This document shows, one piece after another, positions 8,465-17,133 of a stretch of DNA of 64,000 nucleotides. Numbering within the stretch: the first letter of the stretch is position 1; the number at the start of each line of letters is the position of its first letter. Made by a program: the position numbers and the translations under genes. The notes beneath the pieces were generated by a model. That model saw nothing but the letters and a program-made list of their open reading frames with translations. It was not told the DNA's origin and ran no database searches. Origin of the DNA: Empedobacter stercoris (GTDB lineage Bacteria; Bacteroidota; Bacteroidia; Flavobacteriales; Weeksellaceae); the NCBI RefSeq assembly GCF_965137335.1, contig NZ_CBCRZD010000008.1; one strand, given 5' to 3'.

Positions 8465-9481
8465 ATGGATATTATTATAAAATCATTTAATCGTCCTTAT
8501 TATTTGGATCGATGTATACAATCGATTATCAAAAATGTAAATGGTAATTTTAAAATTAAGATTGTAGATGATGGTACTCCAAAAGAATATTTAGATAGAA
8601 TTGTCGAAAAATATGCAGTGGAAATAATTTCTACAATTAATTATAATCAGAAGTCTAAAAACATAAAAGAAGACATTGTAAACAATGGGTTTGCAATTCC
8701 TACAGAAAGTTGGAGAAAGGTAGTCGAAAGTGCTTCAGACTATTTTTTAATCACAGAAGATGATGTTTGGTTTACCAAAGAAATAAATTGTAATGAATTG
8801 ATTGATGAAATGAAGTCTAATAACATTCATTTAACGAAATTAGGTATTTTAGGTATTTATTCTGATGATAACTATGCTGAAGTTAATTCACTTTCTAATC
8901 AATTAGAAACGACTTATCCTTTAAAAACATTTACATCTAATCCGTTTATTATGGATTTATTTATGTTTAATAAATTCAAGTTTTTTACCATCTTGTATAA
9001 ATTAGGTTTGGTTGATAATCAAACTAAACGTAAATATTGGATATTAAACTCTATTTTAATGGGCGTTTACCGAAAAGATTATTGGTTGTACATGTGGAAA
9101 GATTCTGTCAATTTGTTAGACGAGAAAATACAATTGCGTAATGCAGGAGTGTGGTTTGGGAAACACAAAAATAATAGAAATCTTATTGCAAGAACGAAAG
9201 AAGAGAAAATGAAAACAACCTTCAAATCTTCTGCTTCTGGACAATATCATAATTATGACATTCATTTGTCAGTTGATAAAGTAAACCAAATTTTAAACGA
9301 AGCTTGGTTAAATAACGAGTTTGATTCAATGCAAAATTATCCAAAAGATTTTTCGGATACCTATATCAAATCGTTTTTAGATCAAGCGAACCATCCTGAT
9401 TCTCAATATACCGAATGGTTTAAATGGGCAGAAAAGTTTCGTCAACAATACCGAAATTTAGGAGCAGAAGTAGATCATTAA
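8465..9481 (+). CDS. GT-A type glycosyltransferase
   Basis: Protein of 338 residues with a GT2-like N-terminus (DIIIKSFNRPYYLDRCIQS), a VDDGTP loop (34-39) and a LITEDDVWF acidic motif (E98-D99-D100) in place of the usual DXD. The ATG follows the previous stop with no gap. The C-terminal half has no recognisable domain and is rich in aromatic residues. It is the last gene of the first polysaccharide locus and is followed by a strong hairpin terminator. It is less typical than the other GT2 enzymes here, so family membership is probable rather than certain. Confidence 0.75.
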   Translation: MDIIIKSFNRPYYLDRCIQSIIKNVNGNFKIKIVDDGTPKEYLDRIVEKYAVEIISTINYNQKSKNIKEDIVNNGFAIPTESWRKVVESASDYFLITEDDVWFTKEINCNELIDEMKSNNIHLTKLGILGIYSDDNYAEVNSLSNQLETTYPLKTFTSNPFIMDLFMFNKFKFFTILYKLGLVDNQTKRKYWILNSILMGVYRKDYWLYMWKDSVNLLDEKIQLRNAGVWFGKHKNNRNLIARTKEEKMKTTFKSSASGQYHNYDIHLSVDKVNQILNEAWLNNEFDSMQNYPKDFSDTYIKSFLDQANHPDSQYTEWFKWAEKFRQQYRNLGAEVDH

Positions 9482-9493
9482 ACTAAATCACAT

Positions 9494-9524
9494 AAAAAAA
9501 CCTCAACGATAAGTTGAGGTTTTA
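9494..9524. terminator. Bidirectional intrinsic terminator
   Basis: A-tract, stem CCTCAAC / GTTGAGG with loop GATAA, then a T-tract. It lies between the converging glycosyltransferase gene and response-regulator gene and can serve both strands. Confidence 0.85.
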
Positions 9525-9543
9525 TATTTTTAGTAATGATGGA

Positions 9544-10239
9544 TTATTCTTGTACCAATAATCTGAATCCTTCTCCGTGAATATTCACGATTTCTACTGC
9601 TGGGTCTTTTTTCAAATACTTACGTAATTTTGCAATATATACGTCCATTGAACGTGATGTAAAATAGTTGTCATCGTGCCAAATACGTGTTAAGGCAATT
9701 TCACGTGGCATTAAATCGTTTTTATATACAGCCAATAAACGTAACAATTCGTTTTCTTTTGGCGATAATTTTTGTGATTTACCATCGTAAATTAATTGTC
9801 TCAATTTTGCATTGAACGTGAATTTACCAATTTTGAAATCTTCTTGTTCAAATTTTTCTTCTTCACCCGAATTACGTTGTAAAACAGCTTTTATTTTGTA
9901 CAATAAAACTTCCGAATCAAATGGTTTTAAGACGTAATCGTCTGCTCCAATTTTGTAACCATTCAACACGTCTTCACGCATATTTTTGGCTGTTAAAAAT
10001 ATAATTGGTTGTTCGCTTTTTAGTTCTTTGATCTCTTTTCCTAATGTAAAACCATCTTTTTTTGGCATCATCACATCAAGGATGCATAGATCGTAATCAC
10101 TTTCTTTAAATTTGGCAAGACCATCTTCACCATCGATTGCGTGCGTAACGTCAAAATCGTTTATAACCAAATAATCCTTTAAGACGCTTCCAAAGCTTGG
10201 ATCATCTTCTACTAAAAGTAATCGTTGTTTATCACTCAT
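9544..10239 (-). CDS. OmpR/PhoB-family response regulator (RprY-like)
   Basis: DNA-binding response regulator of 231 residues, partner of the adjacent histidine kinase. The receiver domain (about 5-120) has the acidic pocket EDD (11-13), the phospho-acceptor D55 in CILDVMMP, and K105 in VLKPFDSE. The C-terminal winged helix (about 130-230) has the LSPKENELLRLL and RSMDVYIAKLRKYLK segments of the OmpR class. It starts 4 bases after the kinase stop, so they form an operon. It resembles Bacteroides RprY; the target genes cannot be read here. Confidence 0.92.
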   Translation of the reverse strand: MSDKQRLLLVEDDPSFGSVLKDYLVINDFDVTHAIDGEDGLAKFKESDYDLCILDVMMPKKDGFTLGKEIKELKSEQPIIFLTAKNMREDVLNGYKIGADDYVLKPFDSEVLLYKIKAVLQRNSGEEEKFEQEDFKIGKFTFNAKLRQLIYDGKSQKLSPKENELLRLLAVYKNDLMPREIALTRIWHDDNYFTSRSMDVYIAKLRKYLKKDPAVEIVNIHGEGFRLLVQE

Positions 10240-10243
10240 TGAT

Positions 10244-11794
10244 CTATGATTTTAGAGGGATTTTAATGAAAAAAGTACTTCCTTTTCCTGCGGTACTTTC
10301 TGCCCAAACTTGTCCGCCGTGAAGCTGAACAATTTTTTTGACATAAGCTAACCCAAGTCCATGACCTTTTACATTGTGTATATTTCCCGTTTCTTCTCTA
10401 TAAAATTGTTCAAATATTTTTTTCAGAACGCTTTGCGACATTCCCATTCCTTTATCAGAAATCTCAATTATAAAACTGTTGTCTTTATTGTATGTTTTTA
10501 CGCGAATCTCTGGTGTGTTTGGAGAGTATTTTCGAGCATTATCCAATACATTAATCACGATATTCTCTAAATGGAACGGGTCTCCGTTGACAAAAGACTG
10601 TTCTGCATTGTATTCTTCAAATATTGTACCATTTCTTTCTTCTACAATAAATCTTATCGGCTCAATACTTTTTTGCACGACTCCGTTTAAGTTGACTTCC
10701 TGAAAATTCATATCCATTTGATTGCGATCTAACTTCGACATGCGCAGTACCATCTCAACATGAGCGTTCATCCGTTTGTTTTCTTGTTTGATCAAATCAG
10801 CATAATATTTCACCTTTTCGGGGTCTGTATATATTTTTTCGTTTCTCAACGCGTCAGATGCAATATTAATGGTTGCAATAGGCGTCTTGAATTCGTGTGT
10901 CATGTTGTTGATGAAATCAGTTTTGATTTCCGAACTCTTGCGTTGTAACTGCATATAATAGATCGACAAGGAGAAAACCGTTATGATGATCATGGTTAAG
11001 ATAAAAGTCAACGAAATAACCGGTACTGTTGGCGCAACAATGGCTAATTTTCGATTGACAAAATTGGCTGCCAAATAATATTCGATATGGTCTTTTCTAT
11101 CCAAAAATAAAGGAACCATAAATTCGATCTTGTTGCGATCAAAATCAACTGATTTGACATTGGTTTCAGTTGAATCTTTCTTTAAAACGGCTAAGATCGG
11201 AATGGCTTGATTGATTCCTCTGTTGCGTAATTCATTTTTTAGAATAGAATCCAACATTTTATAGTTAACGCGTTTGTCGATAGGCGTTGTTCCCGCATCC
11301 CAACGTGCAGCGCTTTCTAAGGTAAACGTTCCGTCTTGTAAAGCGTTTTCAAAATTCAAGTTTAGATTCGAAATCCCAGCTGAAGCTGAATCTTTGTCAA
11401 TTTTAATGACACGTTCTTGTGAATAGATATTTGCTTTCGTTAAACTATCATTGTATTGACCAGAAGGCAACATCGATTTTTCGACCACATAACGTGTGAC
11501 ATAGGCATAAGTAACACCCAAAGAATCTTTGATGACTCTATTTGTCACGACTTGTGGTTTATCTTTACTTGATTTTAAATCAGATTCTATTGTACTAAAT
11601 TTCTTGTAGTACTTATCTAATTCAACCTTATTTATTTTTTCAGTCGTATAATTCATCGCTTGGTACACGTTGTTGTTAAAACTTTCTGTACCGTTCTGAA
11701 TGGTTAAATTCAACCAATAGAATTGAATAATAATCAATCCTATAAGCGCAACACTCATGATAACGATTAAGATTTTATAAAATCCTTTTTTCAT
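10244..11794 (-). CDS. Sensor histidine kinase (RprX-like)
   Basis: Inner-membrane two-component sensor of 516 residues. A membrane helix at about 8-28 is followed by a periplasmic sensing region (about 30-255) and a second helix (about 257-280). The dimerisation domain has the H box NNMTHEFKTPIA with the phospho-acceptor H300. The catalytic domain has N box NVLDNARKYS, a DKGMGMS motif and GHGLGLAYV. Closest by layout to RprX of Bacteroides. No PAS or HAMP domain is evident. Its signal is unknown. It is transcribed first, with the regulator 4 bases downstream. Confidence 0.92.
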   Translation of the reverse strand: MKKGFYKILIVIMSVALIGLIIIQFYWLNLTIQNGTESFNNNVYQAMNYTTEKINKVELDKYYKKFSTIESDLKSSKDKPQVVTNRVIKDSLGVTYAYVTRYVVEKSMLPSGQYNDSLTKANIYSQERVIKIDKDSASAGISNLNLNFENALQDGTFTLESAARWDAGTTPIDKRVNYKMLDSILKNELRNRGINQAIPILAVLKKDSTETNVKSVDFDRNKIEFMVPLFLDRKDHIEYYLAANFVNRKLAIVAPTVPVISLTFILTMIIITVFSLSIYYMQLQRKSSEIKTDFINNMTHEFKTPIATINIASDALRNEKIYTDPEKVKYYADLIKQENKRMNAHVEMVLRMSKLDRNQMDMNFQEVNLNGVVQKSIEPIRFIVEERNGTIFEEYNAEQSFVNGDPFHLENIVINVLDNARKYSPNTPEIRVKTYNKDNSFIIEISDKGMGMSQSVLKKIFEQFYREETGNIHNVKGHGLGLAYVKKIVQLHGGQVWAESTAGKGSTFFIKIPLKS

Positions 11795-11869
11795 CTATAT
11801 GTTTATTGAATGATTAAAAATAGTTTAATCTTTTCTAATTTCTATATTATTTATTTGAGATTGATGAGT

Positions 11870-12472
11870 TTAAACTCTTTTTTTTATTTTGATAAATGTT
11901 TGTTCCACCTCACTTTTCAAATGAGCTAAATCACCGTTGTTATCAATAATAAAATCTGATTTAGCGATTCGTTCTTCGTCCGAAATTTGATGATTGATTC
12001 TCGCCAAAATATCTTCTCGTGTTAATCCATCTCTTTCCATCGTTCGTGCAATTCGCTTTTCTTTGTCCACCATAACACTAATTACCAAATCGCAATCTTT
12101 GTAGCTACCACTTTCTATTAAAATAGCAGCTTCTTTCATAATGATGTCAGCTTTTTGAGCAATTTTCCACGCTTCAAAATCTTTAAAAACCGCTGGATGA
12201 ACAATTGAATTTAAAACTTTCAACTTTTCATTGTCTTGAAAAACTTGTTTGGATAGATAGGCTTTATTCAACCCATTTTCATCATAAGTTTCTTCACCAA
12301 AAGCAGCAATGATTTTCGCTTTTACTTCAGAATTTTCGTTCTGAATAAGTTTTGCTCTTGTGTCAGAATTATACACTGGAATGCCCAATTCCTCAAAGAA
12401 TTTTGCTGCGGTACTCTTTCCAGAGCCTATTCCGCCTGTGATTCCTACTACAAAAGGGTGGTTGTTTTTCAT
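11870..12472 (-). CDS. coaE: Dephospho-CoA kinase
   Basis: Catalyses the last step of coenzyme A synthesis, ATP-dependent phosphorylation of dephospho-CoA. It has 200 residues, the normal size. The P-loop is GITGGIGSGKST (10-21), with the conserved NSDTRAK segment and VHPAVF, and the lid region RTMERDGLTREDILARI that holds the catalytic Arg residues. It lies downstream of yajC on the same strand, but a terminator separates them, so it may have its own promoter. Confidence 0.95.
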   Translation of the reverse strand: MKNNHPFVVGITGGIGSGKSTAAKFFEELGIPVYNSDTRAKLIQNENSEVKAKIIAAFGEETYDENGLNKAYLSKQVFQDNEKLKVLNSIVHPAVFKDFEAWKIAQKADIIMKEAAILIESGSYKDCDLVISVMVDKEKRIARTMERDGLTREDILARINHQISDEERIAKSDFIIDNNGDLAHLKSEVEQTFIKIKKRV

Positions 12473-12483
12473 GGTTTGAAGTT

Positions 12484-12515
12484 AAAAAAATGCCGAAGAA
12501 TAATTCCTTCGGCAA
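12484..12515 (-). terminator. Intrinsic terminator after yajC
   Basis: Read on the minus strand: a TGCCGAAG..CTTCGGCA hairpin with one bulged base, followed by seven T. It lies between yajC and coaE, so much of the yajC transcript probably ends here. Confidence 0.75.
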
Positions 12516-12542
12516 TCAGTTAAATATATGTTAACCTTGAAC

Positions 12543-12899
12543 TTAGTTTTTTTCTTCTACTGCTTTTTCTACTTTCTCAACTTTTTCAGTCGATTTTGAA
12601 TAACGAGCAGCAGTTAATTCACGAGAAATAGCAGCTTTTTCAAATTTAATTTTTCCAGCTCCAGTTTCAATGACAACAGCATCGTCGTGAATCTCGTTAA
12701 TTTTTCCGTGAATACCAGAAGTTGTTACGACTAAATCTCCACGCTTGATGTCAGTTTGGAATTGTTTTTCTTGCTTTGCTTTCTTTTGTTGAGGACGAAT
12801 CATGAAAAAATACATAATCACGAACATTCCTCCGAACATTAAAAGCATCGACATTCCTCCGCCTTGAGCACCTGCTTGTAAAAAGATTGTTTGAATCAT
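12543..12899 (-). CDS. yajC: Preprotein translocase subunit YajC
   Basis: Small single-pass inner-membrane protein (118 residues) that associates with SecDF-YidC during protein export. A Gly/Met-rich stretch and one membrane helix (about 17-36) are followed by the family signature FFMIRPQQKKAKQ. A soluble domain with RGDLVVTTSGIHGKI and VVIETGAGKIKFEK follows. The acidic, Lys/Glu-rich tail is normal. It lies 24 bases downstream of the DUF1573 lipoprotein gene on the same strand, a common neighbourhood in Flavobacteriia. Confidence 0.95.
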   Translation of the reverse strand: MIQTIFLQAGAQGGGMSMLLMFGGMFVIMYFFMIRPQQKKAKQEKQFQTDIKRGDLVVTTSGIHGKINEIHDDAVVIETGAGKIKFEKAAISRELTAARYSKSTEKVEKVEKAVEEKN

Positions 12900-12923
12900 T
12901 TTTAATTTTTAATGGTTTATTAT

Positions 12924-13415
12924 TTATTGTCCAAATGCTTGTTGAGCATTTTGATCATTTGCAGTTGCTCCAATAACGTTTGCAGAAATGTCAAATTTTT
13001 CATGTCCATTTGCTGTGTTTGTTACTAAAGTAACTGTTTTTTGTTGTCTTCCGTTCATATTACCCGCCGTATACACAACTTTGATAGAATCTGTAGCTCC
13101 TACTGCAATAGGCGTAGATGGGAACTCAGGAACTGTACATCCACAAGTTGCAGACGCATCACGAATAACTAATGGTGATTTACCATCATTTTTGAATTTG
13201 ATATATGTTTCTACTTTATCATTAGCTTGCACCTCTCCAAAATCATGGTTTGCTTCGGCTAATGTTAAAACTGGAGCAGTAGCAGGATCTACAACATTTT
13301 CAGCTTGTTGAGCTGTTTCTTCTGCTGTAAAGTTATCGCTTGCTTTTTTTTCTCCACAAGAGCTGATTGCGAATGATAGGGCGAATGCACCTAAAATAAA
13401 TAATTTACTTTTCAT
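12924..13415 (-). CDS. DUF1573 domain lipoprotein
   Basis: Predicted SPII lipoprotein of 163 residues: hydrophobic signal followed by the lipobox AISSCGEK with Cys20. A low-complexity linker leads to a DUF1573 domain (about 50-150). This has the typical DFGEVQANDKVETYIKFKN start, the ATCGCTVPE Cys-x-Cys motif and a beta-sandwich (ASPM/Hydin-like) pattern. Function is not established; such proteins are envelope-located in Bacteroidota. It lies between nusB and yajC, all on the minus strand, probably one transcription unit. Confidence 0.9.
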   Translation of the reverse strand: MKSKLFILGAFALSFAISSCGEKKASDNFTAEETAQQAENVVDPATAPVLTLAEANHDFGEVQANDKVETYIKFKNDGKSPLVIRDASATCGCTVPEFPSTPIAVGATDSIKVVYTAGNMNGRQQKTVTLVTNTANGHEKFDISANVIGATANDQNAQQAFGQ

Positions 13416-13459
13416 ATTTATAATTATTTGTCTCAGTCAAATTTAAGAAAAAATAAAGA

Positions 13460-14407
13460 TTATAATAAACCTCTACCGTATTTTGGTAAATTATTATTGT
13501 CTTTTAACTCTTTTAGGGTTTTATCTAAGATTCCGTTAACAAAAACGCGAGATTTTTCTGTCGAATAATTTTTCGCTAATTCGACATATTCATTGATAGT
13601 TACTTTGGCAGGAATGTTAGGGAAGTACATAAATTCTGTCAACGCCATTTCCAAAATAATCAAATCTATTGTTGCTATACGTTCTAATTCCCAGTTTTCT
13701 GCTTTTTCGTCAATCATATTCTTCGTTTCCGATTGATGACGAATTGTTTTACGAAATAATTCTTCTGTAAACTTTTTGTCATCTACATCTTTGTACACTT
13801 TGAACAACGAAATCAATGGAGAACTATTTTGACGGAACGATTTAATCGTCGTATGAACCATTGCATTAGCAATGTGTACATCATCTGCCCAAGTAATTTG
13901 AGCTCCTTCTAAGTAATCGTGCAAATCTTCGTATTCAGCAATCAATTCTACGAAAAAGTTTAAAATAAAGTCTTTGTCTTCTTCGAAAGAATGGTTACCG
14001 CTATTCATGTACGTTTTGTACAATTCGCTTTCTGTCAAGTTTTTGTAGATGTTGTTTGGATAAGAATCATAAATATCCCAAAGTAAAAATTTGTTATCGT
14101 TCGAATAACGAGATAATTCAAGATTTTCTTCTAAAATTTTGAAAACTTTATTCTGAACAAATTTTAAATTTGGATTTAAATCTTCTTCGGTTGGAAAGTT
14201 TTTTGATTTTGCAAGATCTATTTTATGCTCTGCAATGTCCTTTTGAACTTTGATTAAATTTAGGATATAAATGTACAAATCATAGATTTGATCGATACTT
14301 CTCATCATATTTTTCTCGACCATTCTTTCTTCGCCTTCCGTACCTAAACAATTGTAAGCATAGATATTCTGCATTACTTTTTCGCGTAGTTGTCTTCTTC
14401 CCAACAT
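13460..14407 (-). CDS. nusB: Transcription antitermination factor NusB (long Bacteroidota form)
   Basis: RNA-binding antitermination factor that acts with S10 on boxB/boxA RNA, mainly rRNA operons. The start is placed at the ATG at 14407 (MLGRRQLREKVMQ), the family N-terminus. An upstream extension is open but reads through the promoter region. The protein is about 315 residues, twice the length of E. coli NusB. The canonical C-terminal fold is present (IDLIILEMALTEF, PAKVTINEYVELAKNYSTEKSRVFVNGILD). The additional middle region is normal for this phylum. A TACCTTTG box lies 33 bases upstream. Confidence 0.93.
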   Translation of the reverse strand: MLGRRQLREKVMQNIYAYNCLGTEGEERMVEKNMMRSIDQIYDLYIYILNLIKVQKDIAEHKIDLAKSKNFPTEEDLNPNLKFVQNKVFKILEENLELSRYSNDNKFLLWDIYDSYPNNIYKNLTESELYKTYMNSGNHSFEEDKDFILNFFVELIAEYEDLHDYLEGAQITWADDVHIANAMVHTTIKSFRQNSSPLISLFKVYKDVDDKKFTEELFRKTIRHQSETKNMIDEKAENWELERIATIDLIILEMALTEFMYFPNIPAKVTINEYVELAKNYSTEKSRVFVNGILDKTLKELKDNNNLPKYGRGLL

Positions 14408-14434
14408 AATTTCAATGATATAACGTCTAATAAA

Positions 14435-14468
14435 TTGATGCAAAGGTAAAAAAAAGAATGTAATTTTG
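14435..14468 (+). promoter_or_regulatory. Promoter of the ABC exporter gene
   Basis: TTG at 14435-14437, a 23-base spacer, then TAATTTTG at 14461-14468, matching the Bacteroidota -33/-7 pattern. The predicted transcription start falls at about 14474, at the GTG start codon (14473), suggesting a leaderless or nearly leaderless message. Confidence 0.5.
14441..14448 (-). promoter_or_regulatory. -7 box of nusB
   Basis: Reads TACCTTTG on the minus strand, an exact TAnnTTTG match, 33 bases before the nusB ATG. It overlaps the spacer of the divergent exporter promoter, so the two promoters may compete. No clear -33 TTG is seen. Confidence 0.45.
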
Positions 14469-14472
14469 TTTT

Positions 14473-16230
14473 GTGAAATCATTACAAAAGTTAAATAAAT
14501 TTTTATGGAAGTATAAATGGAGGATTTTTTTAGGCTTCATTTTTACGATTTGTGCCAATTGGGTGCAAGTTTTTTCCGTGACATATATCAAAGAAGCAAT
14601 CAATACGGTTGAAGAATTATTGCAAAATTTTAAACAAAACGGTACAGATAACCTCGAATTATTAAAAGAAGGGTTGATGTATGCCAGTTTGGCTTTTTTC
14701 TTTTTTAAAGTTTTGGGTGGAGTTTTAACGGTAGGAACGCGACAAATGATTATTGTGGCTTCTCGTTATATTGAGTTTGATTTGAAAAACGTGATTTATG
14801 ATAAGTATCAAAAGTTATCCTTGTCATTTTACAAAAAGCACAAAACGGGAGATTTGATGAATCGCATTACCGAAGATGTCGCACTGGTACGTATGTATCT
14901 TGGGCCAGGGATTATGTACCCCGTTGATTTGGTTTCTCGTGTCATCATTATCGCATATTTTATGTTGCAGATAGATAAAGAGTTAACGTTATATACCTTA
15001 GCGCCTTTGCCTATTTTATCGGTTTTGATATACAATGTTGCACGAAATATCAACAAAAAAAGTAAACGTGTGCAGGAACAACAATCTACGATATCTTCTT
15101 CTGTGCAAGATACTTTTGCTGGAATTCGTGTCATTAAATCATTTAATTCCGAAACATTTGTAAAATCTAAATACCAAGTAGAAGCAGATGAGTACCAAAA
15201 ACGCGCACTAAATTTGGCTCAAATTCAAGCTGCTTTCGGGCCATTGATGGTCGTTGTAGTTGGCGTAAGTAATTTGGTGATTTTATATTTAGGCGGGATA
15301 AAATATATCGAAGGAACGATGGATATTGGTTCTATCGCTCAGTTTTTTCTTTACTTAAATATGCTAATTTGGCCTTTTACTTCTCTTGGATGGATTACGA
15401 TGGTGGTACAACGTGCAGAAGCATCAATGACACGTATTAATGAATTTTTGAATGCTGAAACAGATGTCAAGGAAAAGCAATTGGTGAATCATCATGTACA
15501 AGGAACAATCGAGTTTAAACATGTTTCTTATGTGTACGAGAATACAGGAATTAGAGCCTTAGATAATGTTTCGTTCAAAATTAATAAAGGAGAAACGTTG
15601 GCGATTCTTGGTAAAACAGGATCGGGTAAATCGACCATCGCTTTATTAATTGCACGTTCTTTAGAACCGACTTCTGGTGAGATTTTAATTGATGGTAAAA
15701 ATATTCATGATATCAATGTGGAGTCTATTCGAGAAGAAATTGGATATGTACCGCAAGAAGCATTTTTATTTTCGGACTCGTTGACCAATAATATTTTATT
15801 TGGTTCGGATGATGAAGATGAAAAAACGGCAGAAATTTTTGCCAAGAAAGCTGTTGTACATGATAACATTGATCGTTTCAAGGAACGTTATGATACTGTT
15901 GTTGGAGAACGTGGTGTTACACTTTCGGGAGGTCAGAAACAACGAGTTTCTATCGCTCGTGCATTGGTAAATGATCCAAAGATTTTAATTTTTGATGATA
16001 GTTTGTCAGCTGTAGATACCGAAACAGAAGAACAAATCTTGAATAATTTAGCTTCAGAAATTGAAGGTAAAACAACAATCATCATCACACATCGTGTTTC
16101 TTCGGCAAAACGAGCAGATCAGATTTTAGTGTTAGAAGATGGTCGTGTTTTAGAGAATGGATCAAACAGCGAATTGTTAAATAAACAAGGTTATTATTAC
16201 GATTTATACAATAAACAGCTCTTGGATTAG
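14473..16230 (+). CDS. ABC exporter, fused membrane and ATPase domains (MsbA-like)
   Basis: Half-size ABC exporter of 585 residues, probably exporting a lipid or drug-like compound across the inner membrane. Six membrane helices in the first about 330 residues precede an ATPase domain. This has Walker A GKTGSGKST, Q loop VPQEAFLFSD, signature LSGGQKQR, Walker B ILIFDDSLSAVD and the H-loop ITHRVSS. The residue after the Walker B Asp is Asp instead of the catalytic Glu. The start is GTG at 14473, giving MKSLQKLNKFLWKYKW, the usual N-terminus. It is divergent from nusB and no partner subunit is adjacent. Confidence 0.9.
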   Translation: MKSLQKLNKFLWKYKWRIFLGFIFTICANWVQVFSVTYIKEAINTVEELLQNFKQNGTDNLELLKEGLMYASLAFFFFKVLGGVLTVGTRQMIIVASRYIEFDLKNVIYDKYQKLSLSFYKKHKTGDLMNRITEDVALVRMYLGPGIMYPVDLVSRVIIIAYFMLQIDKELTLYTLAPLPILSVLIYNVARNINKKSKRVQEQQSTISSSVQDTFAGIRVIKSFNSETFVKSKYQVEADEYQKRALNLAQIQAAFGPLMVVVVGVSNLVILYLGGIKYIEGTMDIGSIAQFFLYLNMLIWPFTSLGWITMVVQRAEASMTRINEFLNAETDVKEKQLVNHHVQGTIEFKHVSYVYENTGIRALDNVSFKINKGETLAILGKTGSGKSTIALLIARSLEPTSGEILIDGKNIHDINVESIREEIGYVPQEAFLFSDSLTNNILFGSDDEDEKTAEIFAKKAVVHDNIDRFKERYDTVVGERGVTLSGGQKQRVSIARALVNDPKILIFDDSLSAVDTETEEQILNNLASEIEGKTTIIITHRVSSAKRADQILVLEDGRVLENGSNSELLNKQGYYYDLYNKQLLD

Positions 16231-16280
16231 GTTTTTAAGAGTAGAATCAATAAAAAAATAGAAAATATTTGCCTGAAATC

Positions 16281-16310
16281 TTGTTGTTTTCTTAATTTTT
16301 TTTAGATTTG
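16281..16310 (+). promoter_or_regulatory. Bacteroidota promoter for the DUF3276 gene
   Basis: TTG at 16281-16283, a 19-base spacer and TAGATTTG at 16303-16310. This is the best -33/-7 pair in the window. The start codon follows 34 bases downstream. Confidence 0.6.
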
Positions 16311-16344
16311 TTATGAAACATTTAACAAAAACGCTATTAGACTT

Positions 16345-16725
16345 ATGAATGATTTTGAAAACCAAGAAAAGGTGGATGCAGAAGGAGTCTTTTCCAAGGT
16401 ATTAAGGGCAGGAAGAAGAACCTACTTTTTCGATGTCCGCGAAACAAGAGCAGGTGATTATTACTTGACGATTACAGAAAGTAAAAAAAATACACAAGAA
16501 GATGGGAATGTGTACTATAAAAAACATAAAATCTATTTGTATAAAGAAGACTTCGAGAGCTTTAAGGAGATGTTAGACGAAACAACAGATTTTGTTTTTG
16601 CTCAGAAAGGACAAGAAGTGATTTCGGAAAGACATCAAAAAGATTTTGATCCAAAAAATAAAATGTCAAGTAAAGATGATACACAAGTAGAATCTTTTAC
16701 GAATATCAATTTTGACGATATATAA
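16345..16725 (+). CDS. DUF3276 PUR-alpha-like nucleic-acid-binding protein
   Basis: Single-domain protein of 126 residues of the DUF3276 family, conserved in Bacteroidota and related to PUR-alpha / Borrelia BpuR, which bind single-stranded nucleic acid. The core has GVFSKVLRAGRRTYFFDVRETRAGDYYLTI (about 14-43), a beta-rich whirly-type pattern. KKHKIYLYKEDFESFKEMLD follows. The tail is charged and variable. It is monocistronic: its own promoter lies upstream and a strong terminator downstream. The cellular target is not known from sequence. Confidence 0.92.
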   Translation: MNDFENQEKVDAEGVFSKVLRAGRRTYFFDVRETRAGDYYLTITESKKNTQEDGNVYYKKHKIYLYKEDFESFKEMLDETTDFVFAQKGQEVISERHQKDFDPKNKMSSKDDTQVESFTNINFDDI

Positions 16726-16748
16726 GCCTATTTAAATGCGTAAAAAGG

Positions 16749-16783
16749 AAAACCTCCTCTCAATTGTTGAGAGGAGGTTTTTT
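16749..16783 (+). terminator. Strong intrinsic terminator after DUF3276
   Basis: A perfect stem (AACCTCCTCTCAA / TTGAGAGGAGGTT) with a 3-base TTG loop, followed by a T-run. It lies 24 bases after the DUF3276 stop. Confidence 0.92.
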
Positions 16784-16881
16784 ATATCTTTTTTTTTACA
16801 TTGATTAATTTGTTGTTTTTCACTGTTTATCTAAAAAATGATAAAGATTTCTCGCTTCTTCAAAATGACATATTATATGGG

Positions 16882-16902
16882 ATTCTGAAACGCGTTCAGA
16901 AT
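16882..16902. repeat. Perfect 8-bp stem-loop
   Basis: ATTCTGAA and TTCAGAAT flank the loop ACGCG. The right arm opens the 36-base direct repeat that recurs at 17399-17434. There is no T-run, so it is not a terminator. Confidence 0.6.
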
Positions 16903-16971
16903 GACAACAAATTTGAATATTGAAAAAGGTAGAAGAAAATGTCATATGATTTGGAGACGAGTGTCAAAAAG

Positions 16972-17012
16972 TTGAAATTAAAAGGAGAAGTTCTGTTTGA
17001 GCTTAGGTATAT
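16972..17012 (+). repeat. REP-like hairpin module, copy 1
   Basis: TTGAAATTAAAA, then GGAG (16984-16987), a 6-bp stem AAGTTC/GAGCTT (16988-16993 with 16999-17004, one G-T pair) and a GGTATAT tail. It has the same order as copies 2 and 3. Confidence 0.55.
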
Positions 17013-17056
17013 ATGTTCATTTTTATTCATGATTTTTTTTATTGTTTTCAAATGAA

Positions 17057-17074
17057 TTCATATGCCCTTCCGGG
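17057..17074 (+). repeat. Inverted repeat arm A
   Basis: An 18-mer starting TTCATATGCC. Its reverse complement recurs at 17717-17734 with 16 of 18 matches. The arms enclose copies 2 and 3 of the hairpin module. Confidence 0.5.
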
Positions 17075-17089
17075 AAGTCTTGACACAAA

Positions 17090-17133
17090 AACATTTGAGA
17101 TTAAGAGGAGAAGCTTTATAAGCTTCGGTATAT
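17090..17133 (+). repeat. REP-like hairpin module, copy 2
   Basis: CATTTGAGATTAAGA, then GGAG (17107-17110), a perfect 6-bp stem AAGCTT/AAGCTT (17111-17116 with 17120-17125, loop TAT) and a CGGTATAT tail. Base pairs differ from copies 1 and 3 while pairing is kept. Confidence 0.6.

Noticed and set aside
14408..14482. Upstream start for nusB
   Set aside because: The extra 25 residues would cover the divergent promoter region and the start of the ABC exporter gene; MLGRRQLREK at 14407 is the family start.
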